DNA of 64,000 nt from Hsuehochloa calcarea (Eukaryota > Streptophyta > Magnoliopsida > Poales > Poaceae): contig CM070596.1 in the NCBI GenBank assembly GCA_036346395.1, forward strand, positions 20,746,177-20,810,176. The letters run 5' to 3'. The notes beneath the pieces were generated by a model. The model was not told the DNA's origin. It did no database searches and saw only the letters and a list, made by a program, of their open reading frames with translations. Both the position numbers and the translations under genes were made by a program. This document shows positions 35,401-47,482 of this stretch, piece by piece (positions within the stretch are counted from its first letter, which is position 1; every line of letters begins with the position of its first letter).

Positions 35401-36700
35401 GTTCGTCCTCAGATGAACCATCAGGCATGTCAAAATAACTATATTCAGAGTCTTGCACAGATACAAACCATTAGTAAATGGAAGGCAACTAATAAAATGG
35501 AAGGTTCTCATCATTTCTGTTTATGAGATACAGTCCATCGGTATGGAAGGAAACTAAGCAATAATTAGTTACTACAAATAATAAATGGAAGGCAACTAAG
35601 CAACAATTAGTTAGTGGATGTAGTAATAACTAACACAAGTACACAACCATAAATCATGCCCTTTTTCACCAATCACCAACAAATAGAGGAGAACATGATA
35701 TATCTATAACTATATGACATCCAAATCAATTTCCTTATGTGCTTTCATTTATTATTCATATTAGCACAATAGCTTATCTTATGTTCCGAACAATTACAAA
35801 AAGGCACTTATATCAAGGTGACAGAAAACATATATTCATTTTTGTGAGTAACATGTCATACACTTATTCATACAAGTCAACATTTAATTCAATGTATAAT
35901 CTAGACCAGAGGAGAGTAATCTGAAGTGAATCATGGTACTCACCGAGGGGACATCCGCGGTAGGGGTTGGTGCCGGACCTGTTGGTTGGCCAGGGCGAGG
36001 TGGCTTTCTAGCGGACGAGACAAGGCAGTGAGGAGTTGCACTTGCACGGTTTAACACCGGTGTTGAGGCAGAGGGTGAAGCGGAGTCGGAGGCGGACAAC
36101 CTCCTCCCTCCGCGGTTCTTGGACTCCAGGCTTGGTTATTGATCCATCGTAGGAGCTGGAGGTGGGAGGCATAGCATGGGAGGCGGGAGGCGAGAGGCCT
36201 AGGGCCAAGCTCAGGAGACCGACCCGGAGCCGAGTAGGGAGGCTGCATGCGGAGGGCCAAAGGCCATAGCAAATGAGGGAGGCTGGATCCGGAGGCGGGA
36301 GGCCACAGGCGAGATTTTGACGCCGGGCAGGAGGTCGCAGCCGGAGCGGGAAGTGGAGGAGGTGGGAGGCCAAGACCAGCCAGGGCGTCAGGCGAACAAG
36401 GGGCGGGCGGACGACGACGGTAGTTCGTGTCTTGTCAGGTGTGTATTGTAAGGCGGCGGAAAGTCGGCCAGAGCCAGTGGGTGCGAGTGGATAGGAATCC
36501 CTTGCGGCTTGCTCGTGGCGGCATGGGCTAGGGAGTGGGGACTGGGGGTGCGGGTGGATTAGGGTTACGCAGTTGGCAGTTGCGTTGGTTGGACCTTGTG
36601 TGAACAGTGGGTTTCTCTTCTGAGCTTGTTTGGTAAACGAGCTACTCACAAGCTGACTCGAACTCTGCTCGTTAAAATAACAAGCAAAAATACCAGTCGG
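35401..36700. other. hAT-related non-coding sequence, no supported gene
   Basis: The region carries an AT-rich part (35400-35930) and a GC-rich part (35940-36560). A stretch at about 36610-36730, with GTTTGGTAAACGAGCT and CTCGTTAAAATAACAAGC words, resembles non-coding hAT sequence common in grasses. A long minus-strand frame (36904-36008) crosses the GeBP promoter and first codons in antisense. It has no recognised domain and I do not accept it as a gene. Confidence 0.35.
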
Positions 36701-36908
36701 CTTAACCCATTTATAACCCGAGTTCGAACCGAATTCTTGGACTAGTTTTAAGCTTTTTTTTTTTCCCCCATCCTGTGTCCAACCATAACCACTCAACTCA
36801 CCCATCCAAAAGCCACAAGTCGGCACGTCCCCAAGAGGCACTGGCCGAAGCCCATCACCCCGAAGCGATACACCGCCGCACCTCCCTCCCTTGCTGCTCT
36901 CCACCCCT

Positions 36909-36916
36909 AAACCCTA
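36909..36916 (+). promoter_or_regulatory. Telo-box AAACCCTA just upstream of the GeBP start
   Basis: AAACCCTA lies 10 bases before the ATG. This element is frequent near transcription or translation starts of plant housekeeping and growth genes. Its role here is inferred. Confidence 0.5.
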
Positions 36917-36926
36917 GCGGTGAGCC

Positions 36927-38558
36927 ATGGCCCGCAAGCGCCGCGCGCCGTCGCCGACGCTGCCGCAGGAGGAGGAGGATTTCTCCGAGGAGTACAGCTC
37001 CGGCGAGGAGGAGGAGGCGGAAGGCACCCCCACACCCCAAAAGCTCCCCCAAAACCCAAAACCCCATTCCGCCGCCGCGGCCAACGACGTCAACGCCGAC
37101 TCGCCGGAGGGAGGTGACGAGGAGCAGGACGCTGAGGAGTCATCCGACTCGGAAGTTGACGCTCAAGTCTTCCAGCTGCGCCAGGTTGCCCGCTCCCCCA
37201 GCAAGCCGCCGGCTCCGGCCTCCAAATCCGAATCCGACGCCAGTGAGGAGGAGGACGACTCGTCGGAGTCCGAGCCCGACAACCCGGAGCCCGTCCAGAA
37301 GAAGGCGGCAAGGAAGCCCAAGGCTGAGGTGGAGAAGAAGAGGCCCGCGCCTGAGCCCACTCCGTACGGTAAGGCCAAGAAGGCCAAGGCCGAGGTGGGG
37401 AAGGCGGCGCCTGAGTCCACTCCGTCCGGCAAGGCCAAGAAGGCTAAGGCCGGGGTGGAGAAGGCGGCCCCTGAGCCCAGTCCGTCCGGCAAGACGAAGA
37501 AGCCCAGGGCCGAGCTGGAGAAAGCGGCACTGGATTCCTCGCCGCCCAGCAAGTCTGAGAAGCCCGCACGATGGAAGAGGGAGGACGAGATCAAGATCCT
37601 GGAGGCCCTTGTTGCGCACGTCAAGAGTCAGGGCATGTATCCGAAGGCTGATGACCTTATTGCTGCTGTTGGTGATAGCCTTGACAGGAAGAACTGCAGT
37701 CGGACAGAAATGTATGAGAAGGCGCGAAGGCTCAAGCAGCGGTACGAGATCACTGCCAAGAAAGTAGCAAGCACAGGAGCCTTGCCAGGCAAAGATGATG
37801 ACCTCCGGATGTATAAGCTCTCGGAGGCAGTCTGGGGAGAGAATGCAAAAGAGGTTGCCTCTGCCTCCACATCTCAAAATAATGGTGCTCTGTCAAAGAA
37901 TAAGAAGGGGAAGACTACTGCCAATGGAAATGGTGCTACTCTGATAGGGAGTAAGAGGGGACAGGCCACCAAAGAGAAAATAGACAGAGATACAAAGAGC
38001 AAGTCATCAAAGGAAGCTACCAATACTGCTACTCCAGCTAAAAATAAGAAGTGGGGAAATCACAAAGAGGAATTGGACGAAGATGCAAAGAGTGGCACAT
38101 CAAAGGAGACCACCACCACTGCCACTCAAAATGGCGGCACTTTGATTAGGAGTAAGAGGGGAAAGTCTGACAAAGAGAAAACGGATGGAGATGCAGAGTG
38201 TGTTATGCCAAAGGAGGCCACACCTGCCACTCAAAATGGTGGCGCTCCGACTAAGAGTAAGAAAGGGGAAACTCAGAAAGAGGAAGCAGACAGAGATGCT
38301 AATGTGCAAGGCATACACAGGGGGGTTGATGAGTTGCAGAGCTTGTATCCCAACCTTGCTTCTTATGTGGAGAGGATCGAGGCCCAGCATCCGTGTGGGG
38401 AGACACTGAAGAGAGCATTTGAGTTCATTGGCGATGAGAAGGCTTGTGCTCTGGAATCCAAGATCAAGAAGCAAAACATAGCAGAGGTGAAGACGCAGAT
38501 CCGTCGAGCTGACACAAAGAAGGAGGTTACCAACATATTGATAGGGTTGCTGGACTAA
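36927..38558 (+). CDS. GeBP/DUF573-family transcription factor, 543 aa, intronless
   Basis: A nuclear DNA-binding protein of the GLABROUS1-enhancer-binding-protein (GeBP, DUF573) family, also annotated as mediator-associated protein 1-like. The start MARKRRAPSP follows GTGAGCC and is the first ATG of an uninterrupted frame. Residues 1-125 are acidic and Ser-rich (DFSEEYSSGEEEEAE). Residues 129-211 hold four tandem 20-residue Lys/Ala/Pro repeats (KKAKAEVGKAAPESTPSGKA type). The DUF573 domain spans about 213-303 (RWKREDEIKILEALVAHVKS to LSEAVWGEN). Residues 310-455 hold four to five looser repeats (NGGTLIRSKRGKSDKEK type) rich in Lys. A conserved-looking C-terminal segment (about 455-543) carries LQSLYPNLASYVERI, as in other GeBP proteins. 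It is a single exon with no breaks. The gene lies between a hAT graveyard and a Copia insertion, so much of its flank is young. Confidence 0.92.
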   Translation: MARKRRAPSPTLPQEEEDFSEEYSSGEEEEAEGTPTPQKLPQNPKPHSAAAANDVNADSPEGGDEEQDAEESSDSEVDAQVFQLRQVARSPSKPPAPASKSESDASEEEDDSSESEPDNPEPVQKKAARKPKAEVEKKRPAPEPTPYGKAKKAKAEVGKAAPESTPSGKAKKAKAGVEKAAPEPSPSGKTKKPRAELEKAALDSSPPSKSEKPARWKREDEIKILEALVAHVKSQGMYPKADDLIAAVGDSLDRKNCSRTEMYEKARRLKQRYEITAKKVASTGALPGKDDDLRMYKLSEAVWGENAKEVASASTSQNNGALSKNKKGKTTANGNGATLIGSKRGQATKEKIDRDTKSKSSKEATNTATPAKNKKWGNHKEELDEDAKSGTSKETTTTATQNGGTLIRSKRGKSDKEKTDGDAECVMPKEATPATQNGGAPTKSKKGETQKEEADRDANVQGIHRGVDELQSLYPNLASYVERIEAQHPCGETLKRAFEFIGDEKACALESKIKKQNIAEVKTQIRRADTKKEVTNILIGLLD

Positions 38559-40501
38559 ACCGTTGTGGTGTTGTCAGGCCTTTTATGTGGTATACCATTC
38601 TTCTTACCTGCCTTATTATGTTTCCTGTTGATATATTGAAGAAATGTTATAACTCAATGTATAACTTGAGAAAAAGTATAGCCAGATTGGGTGCATGCAA
38701 GACATGTGGAAGTTTTATTGGACATATATCAAACTGCATTTTTGTGTAGGGACTGGGGGTAGTGAATTATTCGCAATTGACACCAGGGGCATGAGATGCA
38801 TGTCTCATCTCATGAATTCTGCTCTTATTGAAATATAGCTTCACCCAATTCAAATGCACAGTTTCGGTTTTACTAGATTATTTTTGTGTAGCAAGTTCTA
38901 ATGTATTCAGTATTCACCGATGAATAATCAGTTTTGGGGTGGTTTTCCTTTGCAGTACTGACATGTGATGCTTTTCCTTTAAGTATTGATCAAAGTAGTG
39001 CTTAATTTTAGTTTATTTAGATGAATTTTGTATTATAAGAGTCACAGTGTTGTTTACAATCAAACTGCTGGTAATTTTGTTTGCTAATTTAGAGTTTAGA
39101 CCCGTATTGATGGCTTAACATTTGAACATATGTTCCAATTTTCAAGCTACTTATGAGACCATAGTTGATTAGCTCAATGCATTAAATATCTCTTGGCGGT
39201 CATTTTTGGTTGGTTGCCCCATTAAGAAGAAGAACAGTTGCATACTTGCATTTTTGTTCAAGTTGGCCATTAGTTCTGACAACACACCTGTCATGTCTTG
39301 CGGAAAAGTCCTGATTCTTGAAAGTCACCAGACTTAAAAATTCGTCTGAGCAGAGGTTAAAAGCTAAGCTCAATTTGGGGTCTTGTTTTGATACGTGAAA
39401 TTGGGTTGCGAGGTTCAGTACAGATGTGTTCCTCTTAAACCAAGTTGTTGAAGCAACTCTGGAAGTTCTCGTGCATACAGATTTGACATACAAATGAATG
39501 AATGTTGAGTCCCAAATAACATTTGCGTACCTAATTTGTAATTTTGATTCATGTAGCTTGTTGGATTGAGGATCATACGCAGCCTAAGATTTGTTTGATA
39601 TATGCTTTAAAAAGTGAGCAACCTCAAGTTTATGGCTGAATGCCATGCAACTTTGGTCCACTACCATATTACAGCACAGAGATGTAGCCTTGGCCTCTTA
39701 TTGAACGAAATAATTAGAGCTGTTTTTTTAAGGGTCAGTAAATCTGCACTTTGTTTTGCAACTGATGATCCCAGATAAGCATGTGCATACACACTTAGAT
39801 CTTTGATGTGTGTGCACCCTGGGCAATACGTTACCCCTTTCTGTACTTCAACTGTAATTTTTTTTAATGAAATAAATGTGCCTACTGGTAGTTTTTTTTT
39901 TCTACATTACATTTCAATTTTACTGCAGTTTATGACGTTTGATTGTGGATGTACTTACAGTTCTGTTCACTGTTCATAACCAGATGGCTGGATAGAAGAT
40001 TCAAGTTCCAAAGGATGATTGGATATGGAACCAAGGGATGAGACGGTGACGTGTTTATGTTTAACTGCCGGCTGTATGTCTGTAGTTGTTAACTGCTATC
40101 TTGTTGATGACTGGTGGTGGTCAGATGATTGTATTTCTTTTTGAAGTTATTGCTTGAGCTTATGACTCCGTCTAACACCCGTACCTATGATAGCATTTGG
40201 GTTTAGCAGGTGTACTTATTAATAGCTTGCCAACATTGAAATTATAACGCCTACTTTGACTTGAAACCCCCTTGATCTGTAGATCTAGTTTACGTGATTC
40301 ACAATTGTTTCGTTCTGTTGTCCTCGAAAGTGATCTGCGGTCTCCATGTTCTGTTGTACTCGAACAAGATCTGCCGTTTTGAGCCTCATCCAGAGACGGA
40401 GGTTGTGTTTTTTGAAGGAGAGGTTTCGTGGTTTCTACCTTCGGGAGGTTCTCGTATCGGGCGGGAGGATGTCTCCCTGATAGCGAGAAGCTATCCTAAT
40501 T
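38559..40501. other. GeBP 3' flank and old SRP-receptor upstream region
   Basis: AT-rich non-coding sequence, with a poly(A)-signal-like AATGAAATAAATG at about 39866. No gene or clear element was found. The last 150 bases before the Copia insertion are less AT-rich. With the sequence after 47270 they formed one continuous upstream region of the SRP receptor gene before the insertion. Confidence 0.5.
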
Positions 40502-40506
40502 CCTAC
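40502..40506. repeat. Copia target-site duplication CCTAC (left)
   Basis: Matches 47270-47274 exactly. Confidence 0.9.
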
Positions 40507-40796
40507 TGTTAAGAAACCGGGCCCAGGACTCTGGAGAGTCGTGGCCTAGTACGGGCCCAGGACCCCGGAGAGTCCTGGGCCAGTTGAACTCCTCATCTCG
40601 TAGTCTATAAATAGAGGGTCTCCCCTTCTCATTGTAACCTTGATTGTTACGAAGGAATAAAGCAGACCCTGAAGTCCCGCATATCTCTGTGTTCATTCTA
40701 TTATTGTGTTCTTGTGTTCTTCATCGTTCTTACGATTCTGATCATTGTATACGAGTACCGTTCGATTTGGACTCGCCAAATGACGGTTACTCAACA
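40507..40796 (+). repeat. Copia 5' LTR
   Basis: Starts TGTTAAGAAACCGGG and ends TTACTCAACA. It holds a TATA box TATAAATA at 40606-40613 and a roughly 30-bp internal direct repeat (CAGGACTCTGGAGAGTCGTGG and CAGGACCCCGGAGAGTCCTGG type). CGTTATCGGACGATCG follows at once, where a primer-binding site should lie; I do not recognise the tRNA. Confidence 0.92.
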
Positions 40797-42639
40797 CGTT
40801 ATCGGACGATCGACTCTCCTCGCATCGAAGGTAACCGTCAAGAACGACACTCATAGATTGAATCGTATTTTCTAGATTGCTTTCAATTCTGCAAATTTGC
40901 TTTCTAGATTGATTTTCTACGGTACAAATCTGTTCTAATCTACCGCGAGCTGACTTGAAGTCGCCGACACAATGTCGATCGGGAGATTGTATGAAAGATC
41001 GATGTCGATTGTAACGTAGATTGAAATTGACACTTCACCGCGAGCCACTCAAGTCGCCGATCGGTAAATTGCATGAATGAAAATTACATCAAACAATACT
41101 TGTTGTATAAACAAGAAGAAGAAAAAGAAAGGCTTGGCGCCACCGACCCCACCGCCAAGAATTTCTGGCCATGTGCCAACCCAACCAAGAAGAAACCCGC
41201 CCACCGGCCGCGCACCACCGACAACTGGAGCAGCCGCGGTGGCCATGACCACCTCCCAAGAGAACATTACAAAAAAAGGGGACGGATCGGTCGTGTACGC
41301 CGCCAAGACGCTGACCTGCTTGAACCGTGACGCCGCATCACGTAAACAATCACAGAAAAGGGAGAGGAGAAGAGCGCCGGGCGGGGAGAAGAGACGCTCA
41401 CGACGGCCAAGCACCACCCTGGCCGGCTTGAAGCCGCAGCCGCGCAGTCGCCAAGAAAGAAGGGAGGAGAGGAAAAGTGCCGCCACGGCCGGCTTGAAGC
41501 CGCCGTCGAGCGCCGGGCGCCTCCTCGTGTAGCGGCCGCCTCGGACCGCGCCGCTGTGCGCCGCCGCCTGAGATCGGCACCGTGGCCGTTGCTTGGCGGC
41601 GCTCGCGCCCCACCGCCGCCGACGGACCGACCACCCACTTGAACCGGCCGTCCGCCAGACGGTCGCCGCCGTGGTGGCGCCTCGCCCGGCCGACCTCACC
41701 AGTGGCGCCTCCTCGCTTGGGCCACCGGCCGCTGCCTGCACCGTAACCACACGAAAAAGGGGCGAGTCCGCCACCGCCATGGAGCCCGCCGGCCTCCTCG
41801 CCTCTCTCCTCATCATGCGCCTCTCACGGCCTCCTTGACGAGCGCCGCCGCTTGAATCGCAACCGCCTCCACTCGGCGCCGGCGCCACCGCCTCGACCAC
41901 GCGCCGGACTCACGGACGCGGCTCCCATAGAGGCGCCGCCGCCACCGGTGAGCGAGGTGGGAACCCTACCCGAACACCCTTAAAAGGCAGCAGAGATGGT
42001 AGAGAGGCTACCATTTAGGCCGGCCGAAGCGTTTTCGCCAAGAAAAAAAAAAAGAAAAGGCTGTTTTGCAAAAAGGCCCTCGGGTTTTTCGTAAATTGCA
42101 CGAAAAATTTCTCAGAACTGAATTTTTCACGTTTTAGCCCTCGAAATGCGAATTCACCAAAATTCATATTCCAGCAGAAAAGGGCCTCAGGAATTCAAAT
42201 TTTGAATCGGTTTTTGCATTTGAATCATATTTTACCTTGTTATTATTATTTCTATGCAATTTATTTATTGTATTTACTGTTTTTGATTATTTGTGATTAT
42301 TTATATTGCTTTTAATCACTGAAAATAGCAGTAAATCATGAAAATGCATGGAAAAATACGGGATCTCGAACTGGGAGTTCGAAAAGCATTATAAGAATTT
42401 TGTAATCATTTTATGGAAATTACCATCAGTAATCTTATGAAATTTTTGCATGAATATGAAAAATGACTGGCATCACGAACCAGGAGTTCGAAGAACTGAC
42501 CCGGCATGGCTAGAATTTATACAATCTCCAATTATGTGATAATGTAATCACGAATGAGCAGAAGATTGAAAAGACCATCTCTACCTTTACCCGAATGCGG
42601 TGCAATCCGCACGCAGTTATTGTCAAAATGGCTACAAGT

Positions 42640-45600
42640 AGTATGCCGCAGTGATTGACATCATGAAAATTGTGGAAGCTCAAGATGATGTTCTAAGGAA
42701 GAATTACATCTCACAGCCACCTAGTAGCAATATTGGTCATGAAGCCAATACTAGCAGCTACAAGGTGATGAAGCCTCTCACGAAGGAGAAGGGCAAGAAG
42801 GGTAAGGTCGTGAGTCGCACGTAATTGGTGTTTTACAGTCTAAGAAATGGGGCAAAGGATAGTATGAGGCACACCTCACCATTGCAGGCACGGAAGATCC
42901 ACACCCATTAGTTGCACTTATGGATGTGGACAGCCTAGTAGCAGCCCCCATCATGCCTCCTTTGGACATAGCAGCCGCCACGGTAGTAATTGCCCAAGAG
43001 GAGAAGATCGCCATGTAGCGATTGAAGCGAAGTTTACAATAATTATTGATTCGATCTAGTGCACGCATTGCACTTAGATCCTTTTACAGTCACTTGCATT
43101 TTGTGATTGTGATGAGACTTTGAATAATGGTTGTAGGCTCTAGAAGAGCAAAGCATTAAATTCTTATGATGAGTCCTGCAAGACTTATATTTTCCGTATT
43201 TATGATAGCAAGTTATGTTCTAATATCTGAAGTATTTTATTTTATGTGCTGCTGGATTTCTGCTACATATTAATAAAGTACATTATATTAGAACGCATGT
43301 AGCGCCCTATGGAGGAAATGTGCTTAGCAGGTAGTGGCACAATGAATACCACCTTGAGAGAGATGGAATTTTTCAGTCGATCAGTAAGAATGCTCGTAGC
43401 CTTACGACAATCGCAGGCAGCGATACATGTATAATAGGCTCAGGAAGGGCCACAATTATACTCCCGACGGACATAACTTTGGTCATTAAAGAAGCCATGT
43501 TGTGCCCATAATCGACTAGAACTCTCAAGGATATTTGCGTTAACGGTTTCCACGTAGAGACTGAAGAAGAGCATGGTAAGGAATACCTGCTCATTACAAA
43601 GCGTGACGAAAATAGTAGAATAATGGTATTAGAACGACTTCCTTCATTTGAAAATGGGCTATACTACACTAATATTAAGGCATCTACACCTATAACGCCT
43701 CGAAAACTATATTTAGAAGCTCTAAACCTCTTCTATCTCCGCATGATAGATTATGCCACTTAGGTCTTAGGATGATGAGAAATATAATTAACAATTCACG
43801 AGGACATAGTGTCAATGTAAAGAACTTCCGAATCCTAAGATTTTGTGTGCCCTGCATGTACCATCGGGAAACTGATTACTAGACCCTCTACTCTGAAAGT
43901 AAAGGACGAAATCCCTGCATTCCTGGACCGTATCCAGGGAGACATTTGCGGTCCTAAACAGCCTCTGTAAGGGCCATTTTGGTATTTATGGTGCTCATCG
44001 ATGCTTCCTCAAAACAGTCGCACGTTTTTTTATTATCTACGAGAAACCACGCTTCTGCAAAGCTCATCTCGCAGATAATTAACATTAAGAATAATTTCCC
44101 TGATCATCATGTGAAGTCCACCAGAATGGACAACGCCGGAGAATTTACTTCAAGGGCATATGATGATTATTGTGTGAAAATGAGAATTAAAATTGAGCAT
44201 CCCGTACCGCATGTCCACACCCAGAATGGACTAGCAGAATTGTTATTTACCAACTACATGTTGGGGACACGCAGTCCTGCACTCAGCAACTCTCATCAAT
44301 TTTAGACCACCGACATATAACATACATTCACCTATGCAACTAGCGCAAGGGTCAACACTGAAAATTTCTCATCTTTGAAGGTTTGGTTGCAAGGTTTATG
44401 TACCTATACCACCACCACAGCAAACTGAAATGAGCACTCTCCAAAAGTCTGGGATATACGTTGGTTATGAGACAACATCCATAATCAGGTATTTGGACCC
44501 CACGACTGGAGATTTGCATGCACCGCAACCGATAGCATATTAGATGAGAATTATTTCGTCATTAGGGGAGGAAATCAACCCTTGATGTAAAATGTCGAAA
44601 TAGAAGTCCGTAAGATAATTGAAGTCTAGAAGATAATTGAAATCCATACATATGACCCGCACTAGTGAAGCAAATAGAGAAGTCCAAGATAATCAAGTCT
44701 AGAAGACAATTGAAGTCTAGAAAATAATTGCGATCCGAAGATAATTGATTTGCAAGCATTAGCGAATCAACCGCCTAACCACTTTAGTGATTTGAAGAGC
44801 GTGACCAAGTTGCATATGCACACGCAATGCACGGAGAGGGTTGAAATACCGATGAAGGTATCCCTAATCCCGCCCTAAGGCCTCTGAAGAACGAGAACTC
44901 CTACCTCGAATCAAGTAACCGGGACGCTGGTGAAAAAGAATAAGAAGAACTTGACACACCGATCACCAAAGTACCCAGACCGGAAGGGAGCCATTGAGAC
45001 TGCACCGTATAGAACCTTCGTAAAAGGCATACTAGAATTGAACATCCCCATGAAGGAGACATAAGCATGGATGTGTGCGCACACATCGGTGAAAAACTAA
45101 AGGACTTGCCCCGCAATTGAAAGTAGCGGTAAGCAAATAGAAGCATTAGAAATATCGCCCCTTGAAGATTGGAAGAAGGCAATAGAAACTGAATTGTTCT
45201 CTCTGAATAAAAGAGAGGTGTTTGGGCCTGTAATCCGCACACCTCCCCATGTGCACCCTGTAGGGCATAAGTGTGTATTTGTTCGAAAGAGAAATGAAAG
45301 AAGCAAGGCTCGTTGCACAAGGTTTCACTCAACGTCCGAGAGATTGTTATGAAGAAACCTATTCCCCGGTCAAGGGCGGAATTACCTTTAGATATTTATC
45401 TCAATGGCAGTGAACTTTGAAGTTAGAAGTGAAATTGATGGATGTGGTAACTGCATACCTTCATGGAAATTTGGATTCGGACATTTATATGAAGATACCT
45501 GAATGTATCCCTGTCCCGAACCAAGATAGAGCAAATAGAAATATATATAGTGTGAAACTCAGAAAGTCACTGTATGGACAGAAGCAATCAAGCAGAATGT

Positions 45601-46745
45601 GGTATGATCGCTCGAAGCGACTTTCTATGCAAGAAAGGCTACACGAATAATGAGAATTATCCCTGTGTATTTATACGACAATCCCAGGACGGATTTTGTA
45701 TAATCTCAGTGTATGAAGATGATCTGAATATCATTGGAACCCTAGAAGGTATTAAGAAAAGCAAGCTCTTACCTTGAGTCAGAGTTCGAAATAAAAGATT
45801 TGGGTCAAAACCAAATATTGCATAGGCTTGCAGCTTGAGCATACCCCGGAAGGGATTTTAGTACATCAGCCAACCTACACTCAGAAAGTATTGGAAAGGT
45901 TCGACTTTGAAAAGGCATATCCTTCGAAAGTGCCGATGGTCGGGAGATCCTTGCAGCAAGACAAGGACCCGTACAGACCTAAAGAAGAGGGGGAGGAAGT
46001 CCGGGACCAAAATTCCCATACACGAGTGCATGAGGGAGCACTTATGTTTTAGCAAACTGTACTAGATCAGGCATTGCAATTGCCGTAAACCTATTAGTAA
46101 GGTATAGTACAGAACCTACCAAAGGCATTGGCAGGAAATAATGGACATCTTCCGTTACCTCCAAGAAAGCAAAGAACTTGGTCTATTATACAGAAAGAAC
46201 CAAGACTTGTGTATGAATGACTATGCAGATGTTGGGTTCCTGTCGGACCCACATACAACCAAGTCGCAAACAGGCTATGTATTCCTATGTGGTGGAACTG
46301 TAATTCCGTGAAAATCGTCTAAGCAAAGTCTTGTATCGACTTGACGAACCACTCACAAATCATAGCACTGCATTTAGGCCTCACAAGAATGTGCTTGGCT
46401 TCATGGATGATTCACCACATCCAAGCGATCATGTGGATTGAATACTGTGCAAACTCCCACTATTATCTATGAAGATAATACAGCTTGCGTCGCACAAGAG
46501 TAAATGGGTTATGTGAAGAATCCCCTTAAAAAGCATATCAATCCCAAGTTCTTCTATGCTCACGAAATGCAAAAGATGGACGAAATTAAGGTACTGCATA
46601 CTAAGTCATGTGAAAATCTTGCAGATTTATTCACTAAGTTACTTCCAGCATCTAGTTTTGAAAGATGCATACGTGGAATTGGAATGATAAGACTTAGACA
46701 AGTGCAGAATTCAGGGGGAGAATCTTCACGAACTCATTATTGAAT
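42640..46745 (+). pseudogene. Copia gag-pol remnant
   Basis: A gag tail is suggested by KPLTKEKGKKGKVVSRT-like sequence at about 42770-42825. Pre-integrase sequence lies at 43570-43770 (HGKEYLLITKRDENSRIMV then LPSFENGLYYTN). Integrase lies at 43979-44305 (VDASSKQSHVFLLSTRNHA-like, then STRMDNAGEFTSRAYDDYC and EHPVPHVHTQNGLAE). Reverse transcriptase lies at about 45160-46050 (KARLVAQGFTQRP, MDVVTAYLHGNLDSDIYMKI, SLYGQKQSSRMWY). Its active-site block reads VYEDDLNIIG, with Glu at the second place of the usual Y-x-D-D. RNase H lies at about 46200-46745 (DYADVGFLSDPHTTKSQTGY, EDNTACVAQ, LADLFTKLLP). Stops and shifts separate the blocks, so no functional polyprotein is possible. Confidence 0.9.
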
Positions 46746-46986
46746 CTTGATCACGAAGATCAAGTACCCAAAAATTAAATCCTGGAGATTAAAATGAAGC
46801 AGGGTGGATTGTACTCTTTTTCCCTTAACGAGTTTTTCTGAAGTTTCTCGGCTAAGGTTTTTAATGAGGCAATTCGTGCAACACAGCAGAACGCATGATA
46901 TGTACTCTTTCTCCAAATTTTTTCCACTGGGTTTTTATGGAGTTTTGACGAGACATGAACATGTTGGATGAGTGTTCAAGGGGGAG

Positions 46987-47269
46987 TGTTAAGAAACCGG
47001 GCTCAGGACTCTGGAGAGTCCTGGCCCAGTACGGGTCTAGGACCTCGGAGAGTCCTGGCCCAGTTGAACTCCTCATCCCGTAGTCTATAAATAGAGGGTC
47101 TCCCCCTCTCATTGTAACCCCGATTGTTACGAAGGAATAAAGCAGACCCTGAAGTCCTGCATATCTCTGTGTTCATTCTATTATTGTGTTCTTCATCGTT
47201 CTTACGATTCTGATCATTGTATACGAGATACCCGTTCGGATTGAACTCGCCAGTGACGATTACTCAACA
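46987..47269 (+). repeat. Copia 3' LTR
   Basis: Partner of the 5' LTR, with its own TATAAATA at 47086-47093. It points toward the SRP receptor start codon, whose ATG is 224 bases beyond the LTR end. Confidence 0.93.
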
Positions 47270-47274
47270 CCTAC
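47270..47274. repeat. Copia target-site duplication CCTAC (right)
   Basis: Matches 40502-40506 exactly. Confidence 0.9.
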
Positions 47275-47474
47275 TACTTACCCTGTCTCGGAGATCCGAA
47301 TCGCTATCTTCGTTTCAAAAAAGGGTCCCGAATCGGTATCCGGCGTCGGGTTCGGTAGCAATTTCGCTCTCTCCGAATTTTTTATAATTTGTTTAAAAAA
47401 GTTCAGAAATATTTTATTTTACTCTCCCTGTACCAAGTCGCAACCCCCCACCCCACGCCACGCGTGTACGAATC

Positions 47475-47482
47475 TAGGGTTT
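47475..47482 (-). promoter_or_regulatory. Telo-box (TAGGGTTT) upstream of the SRP receptor start
   Basis: TAGGGTTT lies 11 bases before the ATG at 47494, the inverse of AAACCCTA. The GeBP gene has the same element at nearly the same distance. A regulatory role is inferred. Confidence 0.5.

Larger units (their letters stand above)
40507..47269 (+). mobile_element. Copia LTR retrotransposon, full-length but decayed (6763 bp)
   Basis: Two LTRs of about 290 and 283 bp start TGTTAAGAAACCGGG and end TTACTCAACA. They are flanked by the perfect 5-bp repeat CCTAC (40502-40506 and 47270-47274). The 3' LTR is preceded by the purine tract AAGGGGGAG (46978-46986). Between the LTRs come traces of gag, protease/pre-integrase, integrase, reverse transcriptase and RNase H in that order, which defines Copia. 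All coding parts carry stops and frame breaks. A GC-rich block (about 41080-41960) between the 5' LTR and gag has overlapping frames on both strands and no recognised domain; it may be captured or inserted DNA. The LTRs differ at roughly one site in fifteen by eye, so the insertion is not recent. Confidence 0.95.

Noticed and set aside
36008..36904. 298-codon open frame on the minus strand
   Set aside because: It runs antisense through the GeBP promoter and a GC-rich, probably transposon-derived block. It has no recognised domain and biased composition.
37140..37877. 245-codon minus-strand frame and 330-codon plus-strand shifted frame
   Set aside because: Both are shadows of the GeBP gene's repeat-rich coding region. 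Only the 543-codon frame has the DUF573 domain.
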